Assembly (NCBI RefSeq): GCF_018323985.1 | Contig: NZ_AP024590.1 | Span: forward strand, 1,736,001-1,800,000 | From: Enterobacter kobei | Lineage (GTDB): Bacteria > Pseudomonadota > Gammaproteobacteria > Enterobacterales > Enterobacteriaceae | Direction of reading: 5' to 3' | DNA length: 64,000 bases | Shown: piece after piece, positions 15,829 through 24,162 of the stretch | How positions within the stretch are numbered: position 1 is the stretch's first letter | How the letters are laid out: every line of letters begins with the position of its first letter | Made by a program: the position numbers and the translations under genes | Notes under the pieces: generated by a model | Databases searched by the model: none | Told to the model about the DNA's origin: nothing | What the model saw: only the letters and a program-made list of their open reading frames with translations

Positions 15829-17034
15829 TCATGCCGCAGCCGCTCTGTCTGTTATCCACCAGAACCCCAGCGCCAGCAGGCTGACCGCCGCCCCCAGCAG
15901 GCACACGCCCGCCCAGCCTGCGGCGGCCCAGGTGAGGGTGGTGCTGATCGCCCCCAGTCCGCTGCCGACGGCGTAAAACAGCATGTAAAGTCCCACCAGA
16001 CGGCTGTGCGCTTCCGGGCGCAGCCGGAAAATCAGGCTCTGGCTGGTGACGTGCAGCGCCTGGCCGCCCAGGTCCAGCAGGACGATGCCGAACACCAGCG
16101 CCAGCAGCGAACTTTCCATCATCGATAACGGCCACCAGGCAAGCACCAGCACCACCAGTGCCATCGCGCTGGTGCGCCGGGCATGGCCCTGATCCGCCCA
16201 TTTCCCGGCACGGGAAGCCGCCAGTGCGCCGACCACGCCCACCAGCCCGAACGCGCCGATCGCGGTGTGCGAAAAGTTAAACGGCGGCGCACTGAGCGGC
16301 AGCACCAGCGCGCTCCAGAAAATGTTAAACGCGGCAAACATCAGCAGCGCCAGCATCCCCCTTACGCGCAGCACCTTTTCCTCGCGCAGCAGTGTCAGCA
16401 TTGAGGCCAGCAGAGGCAAATAACCTAAGCCATGCGTAGCCGGTAACAGCACGGGCAACCGTCGCCACAGGGGAAGGGCGATCAACAGCATCAGCAACGC
16501 GGCACTGAAATAGACGCCACGCCAGCCTGCCAGATCGCTCACCGCCCCGGAAAACACCCGCGCCAGCAACAGCCCGATAAAGACGCCGCCCTGCGCTGCC
16601 CCCACCACACGGCCCTGTTCACCAGGCGCGGCGGCGCTGGCCGCATAGGCGATCAGTCCCTGCGTCATTGCCGTGCCGAGCATCCCAACGGCCAGCATCC
16701 CGGCCAGCAGCACCGGGGCCGAACGTGCCAGGCCGACCACCATCTGCGCGATGAGCAGCGCCAGCAACTGGATGGCCATCAGGCGGCGGCGCTCCAGCAA
16801 ATCCCCCAGCGGCACCAGAAACAGCAGCGCCAGCGCACAACCGATCTGCGTGGCGGTGATCACGCCGCCCACCGCCGCGTGGCTGATACTGAAATCCCGC
16901 GCCAGGGCATCAAGCAACGGCTGGGCGTAATAGACATTCGCCACGCTCAGACCGCTGGCAATGGCGAAAAGCCATACAAGGCTGCGTGACAGGGGCACCG
17001 CTGAAGGCGGGGCAGTACAGGCGTTTTCACTCAC
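15829..17034 (-). CDS. MFS transporter (DHA1 type)
   Basis: The transporter has twelve hydrophobic helices and the MFS motif LGDLLERRRLM after TM2, plus the TM1 segment SGLSVANVYYAQPLLDALARDF typical of the YnfM-like efflux group. The GTG at 17034 is proposed as start (401 aa). The open frame reaches an ATG at 17112, but that would run through the promoter of the divergent HxlR gene and add about 26 residues unlike the family. It is probably a drug or metabolite exporter controlled by the HxlR protein. Confidence 0.85.
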   Translation of the reverse strand: MSENACTAPPSAVPLSRSLVWLFAIASGLSVANVYYAQPLLDALARDFSISHAAVGGVITATQIGCALALLFLVPLGDLLERRRLMAIQLLALLIAQMVVGLARSAPVLLAGMLAVGMLGTAMTQGLIAYAASAAAPGEQGRVVGAAQGGVFIGLLLARVFSGAVSDLAGWRGVYFSAALLMLLIALPLWRRLPVLLPATHGLGYLPLLASMLTLLREEKVLRVRGMLALLMFAAFNIFWSALVLPLSAPPFNFSHTAIGAFGLVGVVGALAASRAGKWADQGHARRTSAMALVVLVLAWWPLSMMESSLLALVFGIVLLDLGGQALHVTSQSLIFRLRPEAHSRLVGLYMLFYAVGSGLGAISTTLTWAAAGWAGVCLLGAAVSLLALGFWWITDRAAAA

Positions 17035-17050
17035 AGGGTTAGGTCCATTC

Positions 17051-17106
17051 TGGTTGCAAAACAAAACTGATTGAATACTCGGTAAGGTAGTTTTAAAATG
17101 CAACCA
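17051..17106. promoter_or_regulatory. Inverted repeat between MFS and HxlR genes
   Basis: TGGTTGCAAAAC (17051-17062) and GTTTT with TGCAACCA (17089-17106) form widely spaced inverted arms around TTGAATACTCGGTAAGGTA. This is the likely operator and promoter region for both genes. Confidence 0.55.
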
Positions 17107-17136
17107 ATGCAAGTCCCACCTGTTTCAGGAGCGTTT

Positions 17137-17583
17137 ATGAAATCCAGTACTGCGCTGAGCAGCACCCCGTGTCCGGTGGCGCGCACCGTTGATCTGATTG
17201 GCGATCGCTGGTCGCTGCTGATCGTTCGCGACGCGTTTGACGGCATGCGCCGGTTCAGCGATTTCCAGCGCAGCCTCGGGGTGGCGAGAAACATTCTTAC
17301 CGACCGGCTATACCGGCTGGTGGAGGCGGGCATTCTGGCCCGTGAAGATGCCCCGGACGGATCGGCATACCAGCACTATGTGCTGACACCGCAGGGGCAA
17401 AGCCTCTTTCCGGTGGTGGTGGCGCTGCGCCAGTGGGGGGAGCAGCATCTGTTTGCGGCGGGTGAGCCGCACTCACAGCTTATTGACAGGCGAACAGGAA
17501 AACCGCTGCTGCCGCTCAGGGTGCAGGGGAAGGACGGCATGGCGGTATCACCGGAGGATACCGAAGTGCGGAAAGTGACCTGA
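17137..17583 (+). CDS. HxlR-family transcriptional regulator
   Basis: The 148-residue winged-helix protein has the signature CPVARTVDLIGDRWSLLIVRD and RFSDFQRSLGVARNILTDRL. The start at 17137 follows CAGGA; an upstream in-frame ATG at 17098 lies inside the operator repeat. The Cys before the first helix (residue 11) could be a redox sensor. It is divergent from the MFS exporter gene and overlaps no other gene; the LysR gene that follows is convergent and 7 bp away. Confidence 0.9.
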   Translation: MKSSTALSSTPCPVARTVDLIGDRWSLLIVRDAFDGMRRFSDFQRSLGVARNILTDRLYRLVEAGILAREDAPDGSAYQHYVLTPQGQSLFPVVVALRQWGEQHLFAAGEPHSQLIDRRTGKPLLPLRVQGKDGMAVSPEDTEVRKVT

Positions 17584-17590
17584 CGCCGCG

Positions 17591-18502
17591 CTACACGCGA
17601 GGAGAGGCGCTGATCTCGTAACAGAAATCCATAAACGCCTCGACCGCCGCCGGTGCCAGCCTGCGGGAGGGCCGCACAATGTACAGCGGATAGGTTTCCC
17701 CCGGCCAGTCCGGAAAAAGCTCCACCAGTTCGCCGCTCGCCAGCAGTGATTCGACTCCCAGCGCCAGCACCTGCGCCACGCCATCGCCTGCAACACAGGC
17801 GCGCAGCATCAGATCAGGATCGGTGGTTGTCAGCGGCCCCTGGGTATCCACTATTCGCATTTCATGACCACGATGAAACTCCCAGTCAAAAGGTTTGCTG
17901 GTGCGCGGGTCGATAAACTGCAAACAATCATGCTCCCGTAAGTCGTCCGGGTGCGATGGACGACCGTGACGCGCCAGATAGGACGGGGCGGCGACGGTCA
18001 GAACGCGGGTTCTGAGCAGCAAACGTGAGGTCATCGTCGACTGCGGCTGCGGGCCAAAACGCACGGCCACGTCGATGCCTTCCGCCACCATATCGCCGAC
18101 GTCCGGCTGCTGTAACACCACCAGTTGCAGGTTGGGATGACGCTCGCGCAGCAGGGAAAGCTTATCTGCCAGCACATAACGGGAAAAAAGCGGATTCAGA
18201 CTGACGCGAAGCGTGCCCCGCACGGTATCCGCCGCGCCTGACACATAACTGGCCGCTTCTTCGATGCCATTCAAATGCGGCGACACGCGTTCGTACAGCG
18301 CGCCCCCCTCGCTGGTGAGATGTAAAGTGCGGGTAGTACGATCCAGTAACCGGATCCCCAGCCGCACCTCCAGTCGGGAAATCGCCCGGCTGACGCCTGA
18401 CGCCGATAACCCCAGCACCTCACCGGCGCGACTGAAACTGCCGGATTCCACCACTGCCGCCAGGATACTCATCCCGGCTAAAAGCCTGCCGTCGACACTC
18501 AT
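17591..18502 (-). CDS. LysR-family regulator
   Basis: A 303-residue LysR protein of the CrgA-like group: the helix-turn-helix is VESGSFSRAGEVLGLSASGVSRA and the effector domain contains the late LMLRACVAGDGVAQVLALGV stretch. I start it at MSVDGRLL (18502); the frame extends 19 codons further without support. It is divergent from the amidohydrolase gene at 18633 with 130 bp between, so that block is the likely target. Confidence 0.87.
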   Translation of the reverse strand: MSVDGRLLAGMSILAAVVESGSFSRAGEVLGLSASGVSRAISRLEVRLGIRLLDRTTRTLHLTSEGGALYERVSPHLNGIEEAASYVSGAADTVRGTLRVSLNPLFSRYVLADKLSLLRERHPNLQLVVLQQPDVGDMVAEGIDVAVRFGPQPQSTMTSRLLLRTRVLTVAAPSYLARHGRPSHPDDLREHDCLQFIDPRTSKPFDWEFHRGHEMRIVDTQGPLTTTDPDLMLRACVAGDGVAQVLALGVESLLASGELVELFPDWPGETYPLYIVRPSRRLAPAAVEAFMDFCYEISASPRV

Positions 18503-18632
18503 CGCGATCCTATTAATGATTTTTAGCAAAGATGATTTGCGCAAGCCTACCTTTATCAAAAATCCCCTGCAACTTATTGTGAGCGCCGGTAAAGACAGCG
18601 TTACCGTTCACAGCCATTCAGAGGACAGATCC

Positions 18633-19949
18633 ATGACTCAACAACGTAGTGTATTTAAAGGCGGCATCATTCTGACGCTGGACGCCAGCGTGCCCAATCT
18701 GACGGTGGGTGACGTGCTGGTGGAAGGAGATCGTATTGTCGCCGTGGGCGAAAATCTTGCCGCTGAAGGGGCAGCGGTGATTGATGCGCGCGGGCATATT
18801 GTGATGCCGGGGCTGGTAAATGCCCATCACCATATGTGGCTTGGCGTAATGCGCCGTCTGATGCCCGATGTTGACGATCTCTTTGCCTATATCGATGTGG
18901 TAGCGGAAAAGCTCGGTGCCTGTTACCGCCCGCAGGACATGTACCTGAGCACGCGACTCACGGCGGTCAGCCTGCTGGATGCGGGCGTCACGACGGTAAT
19001 CGACGCCTGCCATAGCTCCCGCAGCCCGGCCCATACCGACGCGGCCCTGGCGGCGCTTGAGGAAAGCGGGATCCGGGCGCTGCATATGGTGGGGGCGGCG
19101 ATGGATAAACAGGCGTCTGCGGCGCATCTTCCCGGCGATTTGTCACGCCTGGCCGGGCAATGGAATCACCCGGAAAGCCGCGTTCAGGTGGGGCTGTTCG
19201 GACAGCTTAACCTGGCGTGGTGGCGTGCCGCGCGCGCTCTGGATATGCGCATTCTCACCGAATTTATTGGCGATCTCAGCACGCTGCCCGCGGAGTTTAC
19301 CGAACCCGGCGTGCTTGGCCCGCACAACATTTTCAACCACTGCACCCGCCTGCCGGAAGAAACCTGGCATGTGCTGGCAGAGGCGGGCGTCAACGTGACG
19401 ATCAATCCCCGCTCGGATGCGCTGTTTGGCTTTGACGATGACAGTTTCGCCTACCAGCAGGCCCGCGATCGCGGTTTGAAACCGGCTATCGGCATCGATC
19501 TCGACACCGCATTTGGCAGCGATATGTTTGGCGAAATGCACGCGCTGTTCAGCCAGCAGCGGGCGGCGATGAGCGCCCGTCGTTTCCGTGGTGAAGCGGA
19601 TGTGCCTGCGCCGATCACCGTGGACGCGGTGTTGCAGGCGGCGACCGTCAACGGCGCGCGTGCGGCGGGTCTTGAGGATCGCATCGGCACGCTCACACCG
19701 GGCAAGCAGGCGGACATCATCATGCTGAAACTCTCCGGCGCGGGCGTGTTCCCGGTGACCTCCGTCACCGGCACCGTCGTGCAGGCGCTGGAGCGGGCCG
19801 ATGTGGACACGGTGATGGTTGCGGGTCAGCTGCGTAAACGTCACGGCACGCTTATCGGCGTCGATCTGCAACAGCTTAACGCTGAGATCACCGCCTCCCG
19901 CGATTATCTGCTGGCTGCCAGCGGCTATCAGGTGGATTTCTTTAGCTGA
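18633..19949 (+). CDS. Amidohydrolase (AtzB/TrzN/cytosine-deaminase-like)
   Basis: A 438-residue metal-dependent hydrolase of the amidohydrolase superfamily. After a small beta domain comes the metal site PGLVNAHHHMW (His65-67 region), then EFIG, FNHCTRLPEE and GIDLDTAFGSDMF, the positions where the later metal ligands and the catalytic Asp lie. The C-terminus has GTLTPGKQADIIML, typical of the deaminase/chlorohydrolase branch. The substrate is probably an N-heterocycle or similar compound but cannot be told. The start at 18633 follows a GAGGA site. A truncated MFS gene follows, suggesting a former uptake-degradation unit. Confidence 0.88.
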   Translation: MTQQRSVFKGGIILTLDASVPNLTVGDVLVEGDRIVAVGENLAAEGAAVIDARGHIVMPGLVNAHHHMWLGVMRRLMPDVDDLFAYIDVVAEKLGACYRPQDMYLSTRLTAVSLLDAGVTTVIDACHSSRSPAHTDAALAALEESGIRALHMVGAAMDKQASAAHLPGDLSRLAGQWNHPESRVQVGLFGQLNLAWWRAARALDMRILTEFIGDLSTLPAEFTEPGVLGPHNIFNHCTRLPEETWHVLAEAGVNVTINPRSDALFGFDDDSFAYQQARDRGLKPAIGIDLDTAFGSDMFGEMHALFSQQRAAMSARRFRGEADVPAPITVDAVLQAATVNGARAAGLEDRIGTLTPGKQADIIMLKLSGAGVFPVTSVTGTVVQALERADVDTVMVAGQLRKRHGTLIGVDLQQLNAEITASRDYLLAASGYQVDFFS

Positions 19950-19952
19950 TTT

Positions 19953-19983
19953 TTAGCGCGGCGTCGGGCTGACGCCGCGCTAA
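19953..19983. other. Perfect 13-bp stem-loop between amidohydrolase and MFS remnant
   Basis: TTAGCGCGGCGTC (19953-19965) and GACGCCGCGCTAA (19971-19983) pair fully around GGGCT. There is no T-run on either strand, so it is not a standard terminator; it may stabilise or attenuate the transcript. Confidence 0.6.
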
Positions 19984-20009
19984 CCTTCCCGTATTTTTGT
20001 GAGGTCTCC

Positions 20010-20555
20010 ATGTCATTATCTTCTGAGACGACCCTCAGCCAGGCGCGATCGCGTCCGGCATGGGGCATTGTCATTGCCCTGTTTTGCGGTTATCTGGCGG
20101 TGGGCCTGCCACTGCCGGTGATCCCGCTCTTTGTGAACCAGCAACTGGGATTCAGTAATGTTGTCGTCGGGCTGGTCATCGGCGTACAGTTTGTCGCCAC
20201 GGTGTTATCCCGTGGTTACGCCGGTCGCATCGTTGATCTGAAAGGCGGGCGGCGGGCGGCCATTCAGGGGGCCATAGTGAATGTTATGGCGGGGCTGCTG
20301 TATCTGGTGGCGGCCCTGCCCGGTCTGACGCCCGCGACCAGCCTTGCGATCATCATCGCAGGCCGCCTGCTGGCGGGCGTCGGCGAAAGCCAGTTTGTCA
20401 CCGGCTGCGTCTCCTGGGCCATTGCGTCCACCGGGCTGCAACGAGCCGGTACGGCGATGTCCTGGACCGGTATGGCGATGTTTGCCGCGCTGTCGGCCGG
20501 TGCGCCTGCGGGCATGCTGCTTTGCATGCTGTCGCGTCCGGCCGCGGTTCCATAA
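20010..20555 (+). pseudogene. Truncated MFS transporter, N-terminal half only
   Basis: The reading frame encodes about 175 residues with TM1 to TM5 of a YhhS/YfcJ-like MFS protein (LPLPVIPLFVNQQLGF; GRIVDLKGGRRAA after TM2; AGRLLAGVGESQF) and then ends in LLCMLSRPAAVP. Intact members are about 400 residues. The missing half is not found downstream, where a lipoprotein gene begins within 200 bp, so this is a deletion rather than a frameshift. Its good ribosome-binding site and position after the amidohydrolase suggest it once served as the transporter of that unit. Confidence 0.8.
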
Positions 20556-20757
20556 TCAGAAAGGGTGATGTCACGTCCGTACTGCAAATCTACGAGGCAG
20601 TAAGCGGCCTGGCGCTACCATAAGCCAGAGCGTGCGCATATCCCCGCTGTGCGCACGTCTGCTAAAAATCCCTAAAGGTTTTCCTGCTTTGTCCGTTGTA
20701 AGTTCAGATAACCATGTCCGGGCAAGGGCATTTTACCTACAGGGAATAAAATCAATC

Positions 20758-21432
20758 ATGAATAAAGTCTTAGTAGCAGGCGCACTGTCTTTAACCGTCT
20801 TAACCGGCTGCGCAGGGAACCTCAACTCACACAAAGTGCAGGCAACAAACGGCAGTTCGCTCGACGTTGCCACCATTTTTGCCCCCGTTGATATGAACGA
20901 TAAGCGCTACCCGGACGTGAAACTGCGCGAAGTCACGCCAGCGCACTCCGGCGCGGGCATGGGGCTGGCGGTGCTGACGGCTGCCCTCGGTGGCGGCATT
21001 GGCGGTAACTCGTTTGACAAAGATGGCTATAAAGGCACGTCCATTGACACCATGCCGGAACCGACAGCCACCTATCTGGGCCCGAAAGCCGAATTAAAAA
21101 TCCGCGACTGGCTGAATAAAAACGGCAATGGCTATGCGTACAAACAACCGCTGTTTATTGCCGCTGCGCAGTGGTCACTGGTCTATACCGATATGTCTGC
21201 CAGCAACAGCAATTATGATTTAACCTACCGCGTGAAGTTCTATAAACGTCCGGAAGGCGGCAACATGCTGAGCGCCTATGTGGTATCAGAGTGCGCCCCG
21301 GCGCGCGTAACCGCTCCGCTTAATGACTGGAAAGCCAGTAACTATGCGAAGGTCACCCAGGAAACGCAGAAGATGATGGATGCCTGCGTGCTGGAGCTGG
21401 ACAACCAGCTGCCGCGCCTGCTGAAAAAATAA
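20758..21432 (+). CDS. Predicted lipoprotein of unknown function
   Basis: The 224-residue protein has a type II signal peptide with lipobox LTGC (Cys18). A Gly-rich segment (GAGMGLAVLTAALGGGIGGN) lies near residue 75, where it might form a membrane-associated hairpin. I do not recognise the family. The start at 20758 gives a normal lipoprotein signal; longer in-frame starts upstream would bury it. A clear terminator follows. Confidence 0.8.
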   Translation: MNKVLVAGALSLTVLTGCAGNLNSHKVQATNGSSLDVATIFAPVDMNDKRYPDVKLREVTPAHSGAGMGLAVLTAALGGGIGGNSFDKDGYKGTSIDTMPEPTATYLGPKAELKIRDWLNKNGNGYAYKQPLFIAAAQWSLVYTDMSASNSNYDLTYRVKFYKRPEGGNMLSAYVVSECAPARVTAPLNDWKASNYAKVTQETQKMMDACVLELDNQLPRLLKK

Positions 21433-21439
21433 CGACCAG

Positions 21440-21468
21440 ACGGCCTGCGATGCAGGCCGTTCTTTTTA
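21440..21468 (+). terminator. Terminator after the lipoprotein gene
   Basis: ACGGCCTGC and GCAGGCCGT form a 9-bp stem with a three-base loop, followed by TCTTTTTATT. It lies between the convergent lipoprotein and SDR genes. Confidence 0.9.
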
Positions 21469-22194
21469 TTACACCGTGGTGCGTGTGGGTCTTACCACGA
21501 TCTCATTCACATCCACCTCATCCGGCTGCTCAATGGCATAGCGCACCGCGCGGCCAATCGCATCCGGTTGCAGGGCAATCGCCCGGTAGCTTTTCATGGC
21601 TTCGGCGGCGGTCGGGTCCGTAATGGTGCCCGCCAGTTCACTTTCCACCACGCCCGGATGGATACAGGTCACCCGCAGCTGACTGTTTTCCTGGCGTAAA
21701 CCATCGGAAATCGCCCGCACCGCAAACTTGGTGGCGCAGTAGACCGCCGCCGTCGGCGACACCGCCAGCGCACCAATCGAGGCGATATTAATGATATGGC
21801 CCGCTTCCCGCGCCAGCATCGACGGCAGCACCGCCGCGATGCCATACAGCACGCCTTTTATGTTCACATCCACCATCTGATCCCACTCATCAACGTTGAG
21901 CGACGCCATCGGTGACAGTGGCATAATACCGGCGTTATTGACGATCACATCAATGCGTCCCCATTTCTCCAGCGCGAAGGCGGCGAACGCCTCCACAGAC
22001 TGTCGGTCGGTGACGTCCAGCGCTTTCACCTCCACCTCTGCGCCGTTAAAACGTAATTCTTCCGCCAGCGCGGCGAGGCGATCCTCGCGTCGTGCGCCCA
22101 ACAGTAACACCGCGTCGGTTTTTGCCAGTTCGCGGGCGATGCCTGCACCAATACCGCTGGATGCACCGGTAATTAAGATCACTTTATTCGTCAT
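21469..22194 (-). CDS. Short-chain dehydrogenase/reductase
   Basis: A classical SDR of 241 residues: cofactor motif TGASSGIG (9-16), NNAG, the active-site Ser in INIASIGA and YCATK as the catalytic Tyr-Lys pair, then HPGVVESE. It belongs to the YdfG/serine-dehydrogenase-like group of NADP-dependent oxidoreductases. The substrate is unknown. It is divergent from a LysR gene 99 bp away, which probably regulates it. Confidence 0.88.
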   Translation of the reverse strand: MTNKVILITGASSGIGAGIARELAKTDAVLLLGARREDRLAALAEELRFNGAEVEVKALDVTDRQSVEAFAAFALEKWGRIDVIVNNAGIMPLSPMASLNVDEWDQMVDVNIKGVLYGIAAVLPSMLAREAGHIINIASIGALAVSPTAAVYCATKFAVRAISDGLRQENSQLRVTCIHPGVVESELAGTITDPTAAEAMKSYRAIALQPDAIGRAVRYAIEQPDEVDVNEIVVRPTRTTV

Positions 22195-22293
22195 GGGTCT
22201 TCTCCTGTTCGGTTAACGCTGGTGATCTTACGCCCGGCAGACTATAAAGATAATCCGCTCATTACTTAACAGACTGGTAACGGTGGCTAACCA

Positions 22294-23178
22294 ATGACAG
22301 TGGATAAAAACGCGCTTGAGGTGTTTGTGATCGTGGCGCAGACGCGCAATTTTCGTCTTGCCGCCGAACGGCTGGGGGTGACGCGCCCGGCCATCAGCCA
22401 GACGCTGCGGCGGCTGGAAGATCGCCTGAACATCTCCCTGATGCAGCGCACCACGCGCAGCATTAACCTCACCGAAGCGGGCCAGCGGCTTTATGCGGAG
22501 GTCGCACCCGCCATCGAACAGCTTAACGGCGCGGTGAGCGATATTGCCGATCAGCTGGCGGCACCGCGCGGCCAGCTTCGGCTGGCGGTGTCGTCGATTG
22601 CCGAACGCATTATCGACGGCAGGATGCTGGCGTCGTTTATCGCGGCCTATCCGCATGTCGAACTGGACATCACCATCACCGATGAGGCGTACGACATTGT
22701 GGAGCAGGGGTTTGACGCGGGGGTGCAACTGGGGGAGGTGATCGCCCAGGATATGATCGCGGTGCCGGTGTCCGCCATGCAGCGGCAGATTGCCGTCGCC
22801 TCGCCTGAGTATCTTGCGCAGTACGGCACGCCGCAGCACCCGAAGGATCTGCTGGATCATCGCTGTATCGGCTGGCGAAAATCCCCCGGCGTGTCGCCCT
22901 ATCGCTGGGAGTTTGCCTGGCAGGGCCGCGAATTTGATGTGGACGTTAATCCACAGCTGACCACCAATGATATGGGGGTGATGATCCGCACCGTCTGCGC
23001 CGGGGGCGGCATCAGCTTTGGCATGGAAGAGACGTACGCGCCTTACCTCGCGCGCGGCGAGCTGGTGACGGTGCTGGATGAATTTCTGCCGGCCTTTCCG
23101 GGCTTTTACCTTTATTTCTCCGGCAGAAAGCATATGCCGCCAAAGCTGCGGGCGTTTATTGAGCATGTAAGGATGTAA
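22294..23178 (+). CDS. LysR-family regulator of the adjacent SDR
   Basis: A 294-residue LysR protein of the CrgA-like group, with helix-turn-helix AQTRNFRLAAERLGVTRPAISQT and the effector-domain segment TNDMGVMIRTVCAGGGISFG. Its divergent position suggests control of the SDR gene. It is the last gene before the phage-remnant island. Confidence 0.87.
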   Translation: MTVDKNALEVFVIVAQTRNFRLAAERLGVTRPAISQTLRRLEDRLNISLMQRTTRSINLTEAGQRLYAEVAPAIEQLNGAVSDIADQLAAPRGQLRLAVSSIAERIIDGRMLASFIAAYPHVELDITITDEAYDIVEQGFDAGVQLGEVIAQDMIAVPVSAMQRQIAVASPEYLAQYGTPQHPKDLLDHRCIGWRKSPGVSPYRWEFAWQGREFDVDVNPQLTTNDMGVMIRTVCAGGGISFGMEETYAPYLARGELVTVLDEFLPAFPGFYLYFSGRKHMPPKLRAFIEHVRM

Positions 23179-23311
23179 GGGAAATAATCTTCCTGCGAGA
23201 CGCTACGCAAATTCCTTCACCGGTAACACCCTGATATTGCCGTTTTTATCTGAAAGCGGTATCGTGCAGCCGCACCTGCAAAATCAGTTGCCGGGATTGA
23301 CCTCCTGAAAT

Positions 23312-23461
23312 ATGTTACAGGCGACATACGACGCGCCAGCGTCTTTTTTATGTCGTGCGCACGGCTACACCTCAATGGCGGGCCGGGCGGGGGCGTCGCA
23401 AGACGCGCCGGTTTCCTGTAACGCCGGTAAGGTCAACCCTGTTCGGTTCCGCCACCCGTGA
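23312..23461 (+). CDS. Ash-family phage protein fragment
   Basis: A 49-residue frame ends with the conserved tail of the Ash phage family (YTSMAGRAGASQDAPVSC, then NAGKVNPVRFRHP). This sequence lies in front of the replication or cargo genes of P4-like satellite phages. The start ATG has no strong ribosome-binding site, and the frame may be the end of a longer, decayed protein. Its value is as a marker of satellite-prophage origin for this stretch. Confidence 0.65.
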   Translation: MLQATYDAPASFLCRAHGYTSMAGRAGASQDAPVSCNAGKVNPVRFRHP

Positions 23462-23512
23462 GATTGACCTCTCCAGTGGCGGATTTATAACCCGTTACAG
23501 GAGGCTGCCATT

Positions 23513-23974
23513 ATGGCTACGACCCTCAACCAGACTCACCCGTTACTTACTGTTCCCTTTGACGACGACACGGAATTCACCGTGCTTGCCGACTATTGCC
23601 ATCAGCTTGCCGAAGCACAGGCGGAGTCACTTGATCCTGCGCTGCGCATGGCATTATGCGGACGCCTTGGTGCCGTCTTCGCGCTGCTCAAACCGCAGCT
23701 TAACGAGCCGATCCCGCCTGAACAGCAGGACAGGTTTACAGTCGATACGCTGCCGACCCACGTTCCCCGTTTTGAACCGGATTCCGATACGCTTGGCGAA
23801 TACTGCGCCGCGCTGACGCAGGTTTTGCTGTGCCGGAGCGTGACGTCACAGCAGGAAGAACAACTGCGCTGGCTGCTGGCAGATCTGATGGCTTTTATGA
23901 CCGAGGAAATCAACGCTCCGCGCTGGGTAAGAACCGCGGACGGGGTGAGATTTATTGATGAGGTGAGGGGATAA
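23513..23974 (+). CDS. Hypothetical protein of the phage-remnant island
   Basis: The 153-residue acidic protein has a strong ribosome-binding site (GGAGG before the ATG). Its sequence is largely helical, with ALRMALCGRLGAVFALLKPQL in the first half and QLRWLLADLMAFMTEEIN in the second. I do not recognise a named family; similar small proteins sit behind Ash leaders in P4-like elements. It probably belongs to the satellite remnant, perhaps as an accessory gene. Confidence 0.7.
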   Translation: MATTLNQTHPLLTVPFDDDTEFTVLADYCHQLAEAQAESLDPALRMALCGRLGAVFALLKPQLNEPIPPEQQDRFTVDTLPTHVPRFEPDSDTLGEYCAALTQVLLCRSVTSQQEEQLRWLLADLMAFMTEEINAPRWVRTADGVRFIDEVRG

Positions 23975-24162
23975 GGGCAGGTGCTGCGGCGGATGGGCGC
24001 GGCACCTGGGGTTGTGTCGAAAGGGTGAGTGGGGGTTTTGTGGCGGAAGCGGAAGTAACTAACAACAACTTGTATTGTTCAACGGGGAACGGGTCAAGCC
24101 GCTTACCCCTAGAAAGGGCAGGCGGCTGAAATAAGTACGTTACCTCACACTGATCCTTTTCT

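Noticed and set aside
18264..18632. N-terminal extension of the amidohydrolase
   Set aside because: The open frame continues upstream through the divergent LysR gene; the amidohydrolase fold begins at 18633 behind a GAGGA site.
22228..23166. Long open frame on the minus strand (about 312 codons)
   Set aside because: It lies wholly antisense to the LysR gene at 22294-23178, and its composition (His/Arg/Gln-rich) is the usual shadow of GC-rich coding DNA.
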